DNA of 64,000 nt from Comamonadaceae bacterium (GTDB lineage: Bacteria; Pseudomonadota; Gammaproteobacteria; Burkholderiales; Burkholderiaceae_C): assembly GCA_021299875.1 (NCBI GenBank), contig JAJTEW010000008.1, positions 310,001-374,000 on the forward strand. The letters run 5' to 3'. Below, one piece after another: positions 27,414-35,222 of the stretch. The position numbers were made by a program, and so were the translations under genes. Positions within the stretch are counted from its first letter, which is position 1, and each line of letters starts with the position of its first letter. The notes under the pieces were generated by a model, which saw only the letters and a program-made list of their open reading frames with translations, was not told the DNA's origin and made no database searches.

Positions 27414-27917
27414 ATGCTGAAATTCATCGCGATCGGAGCCAGTGTGGGCGCCTTGGCCATGGGCGGTGTTTGGGGTTTGGTGCATCTGATGGGCGAGCCC
27501 AGCGGCGCCTCCGCCGACAGCAAAATGGCCGCGTTGACACCGGGCTCCAACAAAGGCGTGATGGATTTGATCTGCGAGCTGGAGCTGGACCTCAATGGCC
27601 AACTCAAATTGGGCATCACCGACAAGGAGCCCTCGCGCATCACCATGGCGCAAATTGACTTTGAGAAAAATTCGGGTTGGTACCAAGGCAAGATAGCCAT
27701 TTCTGAGAGCCGTTCAGGCACGCTTCAGGTGATGGGCACACGGCTCAAAGTCACACGCCCTGCCATGTTCCAGCGCTTTGGGGTCATGATTTCCGGGGAA
27801 GAGTTTGTGATTGACCGCAAAACAGGCCGTTTTGTACAGACCTTGACCCTGTCAGATGGCCAGGTGGTCACTCTCATCACGGGCACATGCGCTCAGGTGA
27901 CCAAGCCCCCATTTTGA
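27414..27917 (+). CDS. unknown exported or anchored small protein
   Basis: 167 residues. The N-terminus has a short hydrophobic segment (LKFIAIGASVGALAMGGVWG) that could be a signal peptide or anchor; no lipobox is seen. The remainder is beta-rich (WYQGKIAISESRSGTLQV, RFVQTLTLSDGQVVTLITGT) with Cys residues near 53 and 161 that could form a disulfide. It lies 82 bases after motB in the same direction. Family not recognised; expression with the stator genes is possible but not shown. Confidence 0.65.
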   Translation: MLKFIAIGASVGALAMGGVWGLVHLMGEPSGASADSKMAALTPGSNKGVMDLICELELDLNGQLKLGITDKEPSRITMAQIDFEKNSGWYQGKIAISESRSGTLQVMGTRLKVTRPAMFQRFGVMISGEEFVIDRKTGRFVQTLTLSDGQVVTLITGTCAQVTKPPF

Positions 27918-27928
27918 TCACCGCGCGC

Positions 27929-27945
27929 GCACCCTGAACGGGTGC
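27929..27945. terminator. short hairpin between convergent genes
   Basis: GCACCC/GGGTGC 6-bp stem with loop TGAAC between the small exported gene and the sigma-54 activator, which end toward each other. No T tract. Confidence 0.35.
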
Positions 27946-27951
27946 ACGCCG

Positions 27952-29280
27952 TCAACCGACGCCGCGCAAATCGTATTTGTTGATCTTTTCGATCAAGGTG
28001 GTTCTTTGCAATTGAAGCAACTTGGCGGTTTGTGACACATTGCCTTGCGTTCGCGTCAGCGCTTGCTCGATCAAGCTGCGTTCGACTTCTATCAAATGCT
28101 GCTTCAAAGAGATGCCATCAGGTGGCAGCGTTTGAATCCCCTGCGCCAGCAAAATCACCTCTTCCACATCGTTCATTTCATCGTTGGACGCCGACAAAGC
28201 TGCGGGCAAACTCCGGGCCACAGGCAAAGACTCGGCCCCCTCATCGACGGAAAACAGATGCGCCAAGGGATCCGTCTGGCTCCAAGGCCCAGAGGACACA
28301 CCCGGTGCGGTGGACGCTACATCGGCCAAAGGCAGGGTGGTGGCGCCCCGCTCAACCTGTGAAACCAACGCAGAACCTGGCAAAAAACCACTGGGGTTGT
28401 CGAGCGCCTTAACCGGCATTTGCGCCAAGCTTTGGGCTTGGAGTGCCGCCAAACCCGACGGCATCATGCAGGCAGGAACCGTTTGCACATGCAAGGTTTG
28501 AGCAGGAAACAGCGTAGAAAACCGGTCGACCAGATTGGACAGCTCGCGCACGTTACCTGGCCATGCGTAAGCCTGCAACATCTGCAACATGTCCGGGGCA
28601 AACTTGAGCGGACGCGAACCGGGCAATACGTGTTTGTCGGCATAGTACTGCAACAAAGCCGCAATGTCCTCAGGGCGCTCACGCAAAGGCGTGGTGGTGA
28701 TCGGCAGGACATTGATTCGGTAGTACAGATCTTCCCTGAAACGCCCCTCGGCCACTTCGTTTTCAAGGTTTTTGTGGGTCGCCGCAACCACGCGCACGTC
28801 GATATGGACCTCACGCGATGCGCCCACCGGCAAAATGCAACGCTCTTGCAAAACGCGCAAGAGCTTGACCTGCATGTCCATGGGCAAGTCACCGATTTCA
28901 TCCAAAAACAAAGTGCCGCCATGGGCCAATTCAAACCTGCCCAAGCGATCAGACACAGCACCTGTGAAAGTGCCCTTTCGGTGGCCAAACAACTCGCTCT
29001 CAATCAATTCACGCGGAATCGCACCACAGTTGATCGGGACAAAAGGGCTGGCAGCTCGGGGGCCTTGGGCATGCAAAGCCTGCGCCACCAACTCTTTGCC
29101 CGTGCCACTCTCGCCGGTCACCAACGCTGTCGACGAAGAAGCCGCCAAGGTTTTGATCAAGTCACGCAAAAATTGGGTGGCTTGGCTGTGACCAATGATT
29201 TGGGTTTTGGCACTGACTTTCATCTGCATGAGCAATGGAACATGTGGTCGGACAGATTCAATCAAAAACATCAAGACCAA
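27952..29280 (-). CDS. sigma-54-dependent transcriptional activator, FlrA/FleQ-like
   Basis: 442 residues. The AAA+ domain (about 25-260) has Walker A GESGTGKE, the sigma-54 contact loop as GTFTGA instead of GAFTGA, Walker [11 protein letters not shown] and the arginine segment RFREDLYYRINVLP. A linker of about 110 residues leads to a C-terminal Fis-type helix-turn-helix (TQGNVSQTAKLLQLQRTTLIEKINKY). There is no receiver or FleQ-type N-terminal domain: only 20-odd residues precede the AAA+ core, with ATG choices at 29280, 29271, 29229 and 29223. It probably activates the sigma-54 flagellar promoters in this window, as FlrA/FleQ do. Confidence 0.88.
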   Translation of the reverse strand: MVLMFLIESVRPHVPLLMQMKVSAKTQIIGHSQATQFLRDLIKTLAASSSTALVTGESGTGKELVAQALHAQGPRAASPFVPINCGAIPRELIESELFGHRKGTFTGAVSDRLGRFELAHGGTLFLDEIGDLPMDMQVKLLRVLQERCILPVGASREVHIDVRVVAATHKNLENEVAEGRFREDLYYRINVLPITTTPLRERPEDIAALLQYYADKHVLPGSRPLKFAPDMLQMLQAYAWPGNVRELSNLVDRFSTLFPAQTLHVQTVPACMMPSGLAALQAQSLAQMPVKALDNPSGFLPGSALVSQVERGATTLPLADVASTAPGVSSGPWSQTDPLAHLFSVDEGAESLPVARSLPAALSASNDEMNDVEEVILLAQGIQTLPPDGISLKQHLIEVERSLIEQALTRTQGNVSQTAKLLQLQRTTLIEKINKYDLRGVG

Positions 29281-29347
29281 TAAAATTGACCTTGAAAATC
29301 GTATAGGGTAAAAAAACTACAAATATGTTTATTTGAGTGTTTGAATG

Positions 29348-29360
29348 TTGATAATATCAA
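29348..29360. promoter_or_regulatory. perfect palindrome in AT-rich divergent intergenic region
   Basis: TTGATAATATCAA, a 13-base perfect dyad, in the AT-rich region 29284-29462 between the sigma-54 activator and flgP. It could be an operator for the activator gene; no consensus is known to me. The rest of this region shows only AT-rich sequence. Confidence 0.3.
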
Positions 29361-29462
29361 TTTATTCGAAATCAAACCATTTTTTCCTAAAAATAATGGG
29401 CTTTCATTGAATTATTTTCAACTCACTTCGAGCCTTTTCAACGCATTTCAATTGAATGCAAC

Positions 29463-29489
29463 TCAAGTCAGTCTCGGTGATGTCGATAC
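29463..29489 (+). promoter_or_regulatory. sigma-28 (FliA) promoter for the flgP-flgT operon
   Basis: TCAAGTCA, 11 bases, GTCGATAC. Predicted start near 29498, leaving a leader of about 58 nt. Confidence 0.7.
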
Positions 29490-29555
29490 CAAGCATGTGC
29501 CATGCGCAACCGTGCAGCACGGGTTGTGCACCCTATGGGCTTCTGGAGATTCAAA

Positions 29556-30068
29556 ATGACTGCCACCAAAACACTCACCGCTTCGCTGCTGACCGCTTGG
29601 TTGCTGACCGGTTGCCATGCCATTCCCCTGGATCAGGTGGGCCAACCCCTTAAGGCAACACCTGTTGGAGCCACTGCCGATGCGCCTCCCGCCTCCATGA
29701 TCACGCCTTTGATCGAAAAAAGAGAGACGCTGGTGGCCACGGGTTACGCGGTGGTGAGCGTTCAAAACCATAAAAATCCCGCACAGCAACGCCTGCTCGC
29801 GATCCGTGCCTCCAAGCTTGATGCTTACCGCTCTTTGACCGAGCAGGTTTATGGCCAGCAGCTGGATGCCACCACCACGGTGGCCGACATGACCATCATG
29901 AGCGACACCTTCCGGGCCAAGGTAGAAGGTGTGGTCTATGGCGCGGTCCTGGTCAGCATCACCCCGGTCGGCGATGACACTTACGAAACGACTTTGTCCT
30001 TGGACCAACACGTCGTGCGTGACTTGCGCACTTTGTATTTGGGGCAAATGGCCGCCAAGCGCCGTTGA
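29556..30068 (+). CDS. flgP: FlgP-like outer-membrane lipoprotein (LPP20 type)
   Basis: 170-residue lipoprotein: signal peptide with lipobox LLTGC (Cys at about 18), then a compact domain with AIRASKLDAYRSLTEQVYGQ and TTVADMTIMSDTFRAKVEGV, the pattern of FlgP/LPP20 proteins. In Vibrio, FlgP builds the basal H-ring that lets the flagellum cross the outer membrane. SD GGAG lies seven bases before ATG 29556. It is preceded by a sigma-28 site and followed by a FlgT-like gene, which strengthens the assignment. FlgO is not seen. Confidence 0.75.
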   Translation: MTATKTLTASLLTAWLLTGCHAIPLDQVGQPLKATPVGATADAPPASMITPLIEKRETLVATGYAVVSVQNHKNPAQQRLLAIRASKLDAYRSLTEQVYGQQLDATTTVADMTIMSDTFRAKVEGVVYGAVLVSITPVGDDTYETTLSLDQHVVRDLRTLYLGQMAAKRR

Positions 30069-30103
30069 AAATGATTTGACCTCCAGGTCCGCAGGCACTC
30101 TCC

Positions 30104-31390
30104 ATGATCAAGCAAACGCACCCACAACGCCGAACGCTGACACACAAGCCCAGTTCAGCGTCTGGTGTGCGCGCGGGTCTGCGCGTCTTGCCCGCCGTGC
30201 TGCTGGGCTGGTTCAGCCTGTTGAGTTTGCCCGTTTGGGCGCAAAACCTGAGCCCTGCCGAATTGGCGTCCAGGGCCATGGCAACGCCGGGTGTTCGGGC
30301 TGCCTTGACCGCTCCAACACCCGCCAACAAAACCAGCGCCGTTCAATCGGGCAACGAGCATGAAGCCCATTTGGCCGCCATTCGCCAAGCCATCCTGAAT
30401 GCCACCATCGAGCGACCCACCCGGGTGATCAGCACCGCATGGGTCGATCAACAAGGCGCCTTGCACGAAACGGCCCATTTCCACTCCGAAGCCAAGGTCA
30501 ACGGCATCCGTGTTTTGTCCTATTTGCCCCAGGACGAGTCACCCGCCCAGATCACCGCAGATGTTTTGCCATGGGGTTACCGCCCCAACAAGGCTGACAA
30601 AACCTGCAGTCCAGCGCCACGGAATTGGCGACTGCCTTTGATGGCCCGAGCACACACGGCAGAGGGTTTCAGTGGCCCTCAACTTTTTGCCAGCCAAATG
30701 TTGTTGAACATGGCCAACGAGACATGGCATCAAAGCATGCAACAGTCCCAAAGGTGGCGTGTGCAATCGGCCTCGGTGCCGGTATCCAACAGCTACTTCA
30801 GGGCCTTGAGCGCCAGCGAAGAAGCCCGCAGCGCCTGGGTCGCAGATCTGTCACTCAAACCCCATGGATCAAGCGTTTCCAGCACATGGGCGCAACGCCT
30901 CAGCCAACCGGACAAACCCGCCCCTTGGCGCTGGACACTGACGCTCAGCCTGGGTCAAAGCACAGCACAAGGCGGACAAACACAAGCGCTTTGGCAGGCA
31001 GAGCACACCTTCACCATCGACCCCAGCCTGATGGCCAACCGCCCCAGCCTTTGGCAGCAGCAGCTGCAAACTGAAATCAAAGCCCAAGTGAACCAATGGG
31101 TCACACAACTGGAAAAGCGCACCGAATGCGAACCGGTCCAGTTTCAGGTGGTGCGCGAGGGCACCGAAAGCTTTCAGCTCCAGGCAGGCGCAGGCAGTGG
31201 CTTGCGACCTGGCGACAGGGTCTTGCTGATCGACCCCGTCCACATCCCCAGCCGAATGCTCGAAGCAGGCGTTGCCCAGCACTTGGCGCTGGCGCAAGTG
31301 GTCAAAGTGGGGAACCACCGCTCCGAACTGCTGCAACTGGCCGGTCCCCGTCTGCCGCAGCAAGGCGCATGGCTTGCCCTGCCCCTTTGA
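30104..31390 (+). CDS. flgT: FlgT-like flagellar assembly protein
   Basis: 428-residue exported protein with a long, basic, Arg/Pro-containing N-terminal signal region ending near SLPVWAQ. An N-terminal domain (AIRQAILNATIERPTRVIST) and a middle domain (RNWRLPLMARA) follow. The C-terminal domain has GAGSGLRPGDRVLLIDPV (about 360-377) and a final GAWLALPL, similar to the FlgT C-terminal beta domain. FlgT assembles the periplasmic H-ring in Vibrio. Divergence is high, so the call leans on domain order and the FlgP neighbour. Confidence 0.62.
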   Translation: MIKQTHPQRRTLTHKPSSASGVRAGLRVLPAVLLGWFSLLSLPVWAQNLSPAELASRAMATPGVRAALTAPTPANKTSAVQSGNEHEAHLAAIRQAILNATIERPTRVISTAWVDQQGALHETAHFHSEAKVNGIRVLSYLPQDESPAQITADVLPWGYRPNKADKTCSPAPRNWRLPLMARAHTAEGFSGPQLFASQMLLNMANETWHQSMQQSQRWRVQSASVPVSNSYFRALSASEEARSAWVADLSLKPHGSSVSSTWAQRLSQPDKPAPWRWTLTLSLGQSTAQGGQTQALWQAEHTFTIDPSLMANRPSLWQQQLQTEIKAQVNQWVTQLEKRTECEPVQFQVVREGTESFQLQAGAGSGLRPGDRVLLIDPVHIPSRMLEAGVAQHLALAQVVKVGNHRSELLQLAGPRLPQQGAWLALPL

Positions 31391-31419
31391 GACGCACCCC
31401 ATCACACCAAGGCATGCAC

Positions 31420-31926
31420 ATGGCCCAAAACAATAGCATTCACTTCAGTCGCTTTCTGAAGGCCGTGGCGGTCCCCATGGCCTTGGTGCTGTGCACCCAG
31501 CTCAGCTGGGCCTCAGACCCCTCCACGGCGGCCCTGCGCGTCTTGCTCGGCTCTGCCGAACCTCACCAGCAAGCCGCACCCACCGATGCTGCCAGTGCCG
31601 CCCACCGCAGCCAACGCCGAACCATCACCGTGATGCGGGGCGAGACCCTGGACCGGGCCGTGCGGCGCGCCCTCCCCGGGCTGCCTCTGCACCCTGATTT
31701 TTTACGCCAGGCCTTTGTCAGCGTGAACCCGCAGGTTTTCCCAAAAGGGGCCGCGCATGCCATGCGCACAGGCACCACCTTGCAGGTCCCCACAGCCGAT
31801 GAGTTGCGCTTCATGCTGCTGAGCCAATACCCGGAAACGGTGGCTTTGTTTCAAGTGGTTGAAGCCACCCCCGCGGCCGAGCCAGCGCCACAACAGTCCA
31901 AACGCCACTGGGTGCGCTTCCCATAA
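31420..31926 (+). CDS. exported LysM/FimV-like protein
   Basis: 168 residues from ATG 31420, chosen for AAGG seven bases upstream; an ATG at 31414 is in frame. The signal peptide ends near LSWAS. The mature protein has a LysM/FimV-N-type module: TITVMRGETLDRAVRRALPG, then AFVSVNPQVFPKG, then MRTGTTLQVPTADELRFML. Such modules bind peptidoglycan. Placed between FlgT-like and FliK-like genes, it could anchor a flagellar ring to the wall (inference). Confidence 0.7.
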   Translation: MAQNNSIHFSRFLKAVAVPMALVLCTQLSWASDPSTAALRVLLGSAEPHQQAAPTDAASAAHRSQRRTITVMRGETLDRAVRRALPGLPLHPDFLRQAFVSVNPQVFPKGAAHAMRTGTTLQVPTADELRFMLLSQYPETVALFQVVEATPAAEPAPQQSKRHWVRFP

Positions 31927-31945
31927 AGACGCGACGGGCATTGCC

Positions 31946-33064
31946 ATGATCACCGGGGCTGAAACCGCTCACCTCACCCCCAAAATTCCGACCATTTACC
32001 TGGATGGAAAACTCCCCTTGGTGGTCGAGCGCACGGCTGCCGATTTGGGTCTCAAAGATGGCCAAGTCATCCAGGCCATGGTGGAGTCCCGGCCGGAACG
32101 CATTCGCCTGAATCTGCAAGACGCTGCTTTTCTCGGCAAGCACATCGACCTGCCCAAAGAACTGCCTGCCGGCTTGCGCCTGGCGGCTGGCGACACCGCC
32201 TTGTTTCGCGTGCAATTGCAAAGCGACGGCTCCATCTTGTTGCGGCCCTTGCAAGCGCAAGCCGCTCCCATACTGGGTCAGCCCCTGGCGCCAGCACAAC
32301 TGCCCAATCGCCTGCAGCAACTTCTTTTCAGGCCCCCGGACATGAACGCCCTGGCCTTGCTGTTGCGGCCAGGGGGCTTCGACAGTTTGTTGAGAAGCCT
32401 CAGCCCTGCCACGCCCGAGCTCCTGAATTTACAAAACTGGCAACGGTCTCGGCCCAGCATGGCGCACCTGAGTCCAGAAAAACTCAGCCAGTGGATGTTG
32501 CGCAGCGGGTGGTTCAACGAGAACTTGGCGTCCAAAGGCCAAAGCGAGGGGCCGGTGGACCTCAAAACCACCCTGCGCCAGCTCTTGCTCTTGTTGCAGA
32601 GCATGGACGCACAAGAGGCCAGCAGCGTGCAAGATGCGATCGACGACATCGAATCGAGGCAACTGACAGCGGCCGAATCTTTGATGGGCCGCGAGGTGAT
32701 GTTCTCCATGATGTTGCCCTTTGTCGACGCAGAACCTGTGGTGATGCGGTTTGTGCGACAACGCCGTCAACCCGGCGAAGAAAAAGCCCCCTTCATCATC
32801 CATCTGCACACCCGCAACCGAGACTTGGGCGAGGTATGGCTCCAAACCCGCATCAGCAACGACACCGATGTCGACATGATCATGTGGGCCTTGCGCGAAG
32901 ACGTCGTCCAACGCGCCAAAGAACAAACGGTCAACCTGGAGCACGAACTCGACAGCGCCGGGCTGCACATGACCCGTTTGCTCATCGTGCACGGGCCTGG
33001 CCCGAGCGAGCCCATCCCCTGGCAAGCGCCACAACAGGGCAGACTGGTGGACATCCAGACATGA
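31946..33064 (+). CDS. second FliK-like protein (YlqG type)
   Basis: 372 residues from ATG 31946. The N-terminal third is a beta-rich domain (LKDGQVIQAMVESRPERIRL); the C-terminal third (about 240-370) has the FliK/hook-length-control-like pattern PFIIHLHTRNRDLGEVWLQT and LHMTRLLIVHGPGP. There is no long Pro-rich ruler region. Its stop overlaps the FlhB C-terminal-like gene (ATGA), the same pairing as YlqG-YlqH in Bacillus. The role of such pairs is unsettled; it may modulate the export switch. Confidence 0.72.
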   Translation: MITGAETAHLTPKIPTIYLDGKLPLVVERTAADLGLKDGQVIQAMVESRPERIRLNLQDAAFLGKHIDLPKELPAGLRLAAGDTALFRVQLQSDGSILLRPLQAQAAPILGQPLAPAQLPNRLQQLLFRPPDMNALALLLRPGGFDSLLRSLSPATPELLNLQNWQRSRPSMAHLSPEKLSQWMLRSGWFNENLASKGQSEGPVDLKTTLRQLLLLLQSMDAQEASSVQDAIDDIESRQLTAAESLMGREVMFSMMLPFVDAEPVVMRFVRQRRQPGEEKAPFIIHLHTRNRDLGEVWLQTRISNDTDVDMIMWALREDVVQRAKEQTVNLEHELDSAGLHMTRLLIVHGPGPSEPIPWQAPQQGRLVDIQT

Positions 33065-33342
33065 GACAACCCATCAAAGAAGCCATTGCGCTGGAATATG
33101 GCAAAAACACCACCCCCGTGGTCACCGCCAAGGGCGACGCAGAACTGGCCCAAAAAATCATCGAAGAAGCCCAAAGGCACGGGGTTTACGTGGCCGAAGA
33201 CCCCCAGTTGTTGGCCCTTTTGAGCCGCATCGACATCGACAAAGAAATCCCACCGGAGCTTTTCACTGCGGTAGCGGTCATTTTGTCGTGGGTTTATTGG
33301 CTCAAGGGCATGCGCCCTGGGGACGAAAAACAAAACAACTGA
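33061..33342 (+). CDS. FlhB C-terminal-domain paralogue (FhlB/YlqH type)
   Basis: 93 residues corresponding to the FlhB cytoplasmic domain after the cleavage site: AIALEYGKNTTPVVTAKGDA, then AQRHGVYVAEDPQLLALLS, then EIPPELFTAVAVILSWVYWL. It lacks the membrane domain and the NPTH loop. In other bacteria FhlB can substitute for the cleaved FlhB C-terminal fragment. Here it is translated with the FliK-like gene, so a second switch-like pair exists beside fliK/flhB. Confidence 0.88.
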   Translation: MRQPIKEAIALEYGKNTTPVVTAKGDAELAQKIIEEAQRHGVYVAEDPQLLALLSRIDIDKEIPPELFTAVAVILSWVYWLKGMRPGDEKQNN

Positions 33343-33371
33343 TGCGAGTCCGTGTTGCGGCCTGGCCCACA

Positions 33372-33398
33372 AACAAAAAAGGCCTCACATCGGAGGCC
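33372..33398 (-). terminator. intrinsic terminator of the flgMN unit
   Basis: On the minus strand GGCCTC-CGATGT-GAGGCC followed by TTTTTTG. It ends the flgM-flgN transcript and may also stop readthrough from the FhlB gene. Confidence 0.8.
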
Positions 33399-33426
33399 CA
33401 ACACGCAACAGATCAGTTCCAGCGAA

Positions 33427-33864
33427 TCAAGCCGCCAGATAAGCCCCGACCCCTTGACGGCGAGACACTTGACCGAGACGGTCGTACAAGTCTACGGATA
33501 CAGCAGTTTCACCTTGCAAGGCTTGCAAAGCGCCTTTGACCGCCTGCATCTGCCGCTGCAGCAACTGGATGTTGCGCAAATGGTCTTGCTTGCACTGGGT
33601 CAGACCGGGCAACAAAGCCTCCCACCAAGCGGGCACAGGCACTTGGGCGCTGACCACATCGGCCACCTGCGCCAGACGGGTCAAGACTTCGCCCCGCTCC
33701 AGTTGCAGAGCATCGAACGCCGCCAAATCACGCGATTTCAGGGCCTCGAACTCCAATTGCAACAACGCCCCAAGGCGAGACGCATCCTCTTGGGCGGCAT
33801 CGATGGATGCCTTCGACCATGAAGTGTCGCTGGTGGCGTTGAGGGCATCGTTCATCGAGGGCAC
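33427..33864 (-). CDS. flgN: flagellar export chaperone FlgN
   Basis: 145 residues, a helical cytosolic chaperone for the hook-filament junction proteins FlgK and FlgL. Family cues: an N-terminal helical pair with LEFEALKSRDLAAFDALQLE, and the C-terminal YDRLGQVSRRQGVGAYLAA. GTG 33864 and ATG 33855 are both possible starts. Located seven bases after flgM in the same unit, the common flgMN arrangement. Confidence 0.9.
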   Translation of the reverse strand: MPSMNDALNATSDTSWSKASIDAAQEDASRLGALLQLEFEALKSRDLAAFDALQLERGEVLTRLAQVADVVSAQVPVPAWWEALLPGLTQCKQDHLRNIQLLQRQMQAVKGALQALQGETAVSVDLYDRLGQVSRRQGVGAYLAA

Positions 33865-33871
33865 GCAGGCA

Positions 33872-34174
33872 TCAACCTTTGATCATCTTTTCGATGGCCA
33901 CAAAATTCTCAGCGATGCGTCGGGAGTCAACCGGGTACAAGCCCTGCTGAATGGCCAATTTGATGGATTCAACTTTGGCACGGTCAAACTCAGGCTCTTG
34001 CATGGCTTTTTGGGCCACTTCGCTCAACTGAAGCTGGTCCGTTTGCATGCCTGCCGGTTTGACCGCCGTTTCAGACATCGCATCCGATGGGCGCTCCGAC
34101 ACCTTGGCCGCTGCAGGGCGGCTGGGCGTGTCCATTTGGGCAATCCGGCGGAAACTGGATATGGGATCGGTCAT
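33872..34174 (-). CDS. flgM: anti-sigma-28 factor FlgM
   Basis: 100-residue, mostly disordered inhibitor of FliA, exported once the hook is complete. The C-terminal FliA-binding helix is recognisable: KVESIKLAIQQGLYPVDSRR and AENFVAIEKMIKG. A sigma-28 site 54 bases upstream provides autoregulation. Together with flgN it forms a two-gene unit. Confidence 0.95.
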   Translation of the reverse strand: MTDPISSFRRIAQMDTPSRPAAAKVSERPSDAMSETAVKPAGMQTDQLQLSEVAQKAMQEPEFDRAKVESIKLAIQQGLYPVDSRRIAENFVAIEKMIKG

Positions 34175-34228
34175 GGTGATTCTCTTTTCTGGCCTCTGGG
34201 TAAAGAGCTGAGGCCTCGCTCGGAGATT

Positions 34229-34255
34229 GAATCGACAACAGATTCTAAAACTTGA
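34229..34255 (-). promoter_or_regulatory. sigma-28 (FliA) promoter for flgMN
   Basis: Minus strand TCAAGTTT, 11 bases, GTCGATTC; both 8-mers are identical to those of the flaG promoter. Confidence 0.82.
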
Positions 34256-34299
34256 GCCCCAAAATAAAAATAAATGAATTGGGCCGGATGGGTCATGAC

Positions 34300-35109
34300 T
34301 TAAAGGCCCTCCACCAGGTTGGGCCCTTTGACCTGACCCGTCAAAATGCGGCCAGATTCTTTGTTTTTGAGCTTAATTTGGTCACCAAAGCGTCCATCTT
34401 GCAAAGCCTCAACCCGGGCGGATATTTGAAACCCCTGGGCTTGACCCACCGAAATCAACACCATTTGCCCCCTTTTGACCAACACCATGGGGCGAATGTC
34501 CTGATTGCGCAGGGGCGCATCTGCTCGAACATCACGGATCAATTCTGCATGCATGACCTGGGTCACGCTCTCCAAAATTGGCCCATTCAGTCCTTTGGAA
34601 TCGACCTCAGCCAACCGAACATGAGATTCGTTCAAAAACTGTCCTTTGTACAAAGGCAAATTGGCCACCAAAACCTGTCGTTTTTCAGGGGCTGCTGGGG
34701 CTTTAGCCTCTGACCCTGCGGTGGCAGCTGCCGGGGTCGAGGGGCCAGGCGACGGCCCTTTGCTCGCATGCCGAGCTGGCACCGACACCCGCACATAAAT
34801 CTGCCAAGTGGGCTGGGAACAGCGCACGCGCAGTTTTTCAAAACTGCCAAAAGGCAAATCCATCGCCAGGGGTTTGTCGCAGGCCCTGACCTGCAAACGC
34901 GGGTCCAGGGGGGCCAAGATCACCGAGTCGGACGAAACCGCCTGTTCTTTGGCCACCCAGTCGACCACGGACTTTTGCAAAACCGATTGGGGCGATGGCG
35001 CGGGAGGTGCCGCCAGCAAGCTCAGAGACAGCATGCCCAGCCAGCACCCGATCCCCAAGCGCCACCCTCTGCCCAAGCTGACGTTTGAGAGTCGGCACAG
35101 CATTTGCAT
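34300..35109 (-). CDS. flgA: P-ring assembly chaperone FlgA
   Basis: 269 residues from ATG 35109; the frame is open further upstream with ATG 35148 also possible. An N-terminal hydrophobic signal (LGIGCWLGMLSLSLLAAPPA) sends it to the periplasm, where it chaperones FlgI. The SAF-like C-terminal domain has the FlgA pattern PLRNQDIRPMVLVKRGQMVL and GRILTGQVKGPNLVEGL. It carries a Ser/Pro/Ala-rich insert in the middle (about 130-150). Divergent from the LysM-transglycosylase gene. Confidence 0.92.
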   Translation of the reverse strand: MQMLCRLSNVSLGRGWRLGIGCWLGMLSLSLLAAPPAPSPQSVLQKSVVDWVAKEQAVSSDSVILAPLDPRLQVRACDKPLAMDLPFGSFEKLRVRCSQPTWQIYVRVSVPARHASKGPSPGPSTPAAATAGSEAKAPAAPEKRQVLVANLPLYKGQFLNESHVRLAEVDSKGLNGPILESVTQVMHAELIRDVRADAPLRNQDIRPMVLVKRGQMVLISVGQAQGFQISARVEALQDGRFGDQIKLKNKESGRILTGQVKGPNLVEGL

Positions 35110-35163
35110 GGTGTTGCGTTCAAGTGTGGAAGTTTTGACAGTGTTCATGATGTCCACACACCA

Positions 35164-35179
35164 AGCAAAAAATAGACCA
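35164..35179 (-). promoter_or_regulatory. possible sigma-54 promoter for flgA
   Basis: Minus strand TGGTCTA-TTTT-TTGCT with exact GG-N10-GC spacing. The -12 part is good and the -24 part is weak beyond TGG. Confidence 0.5.
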
Positions 35180-35222
35180 GGTCCAAACAACAGCCTCCAA
35201 AACCCGCCGCCGCCCCTTTGCC

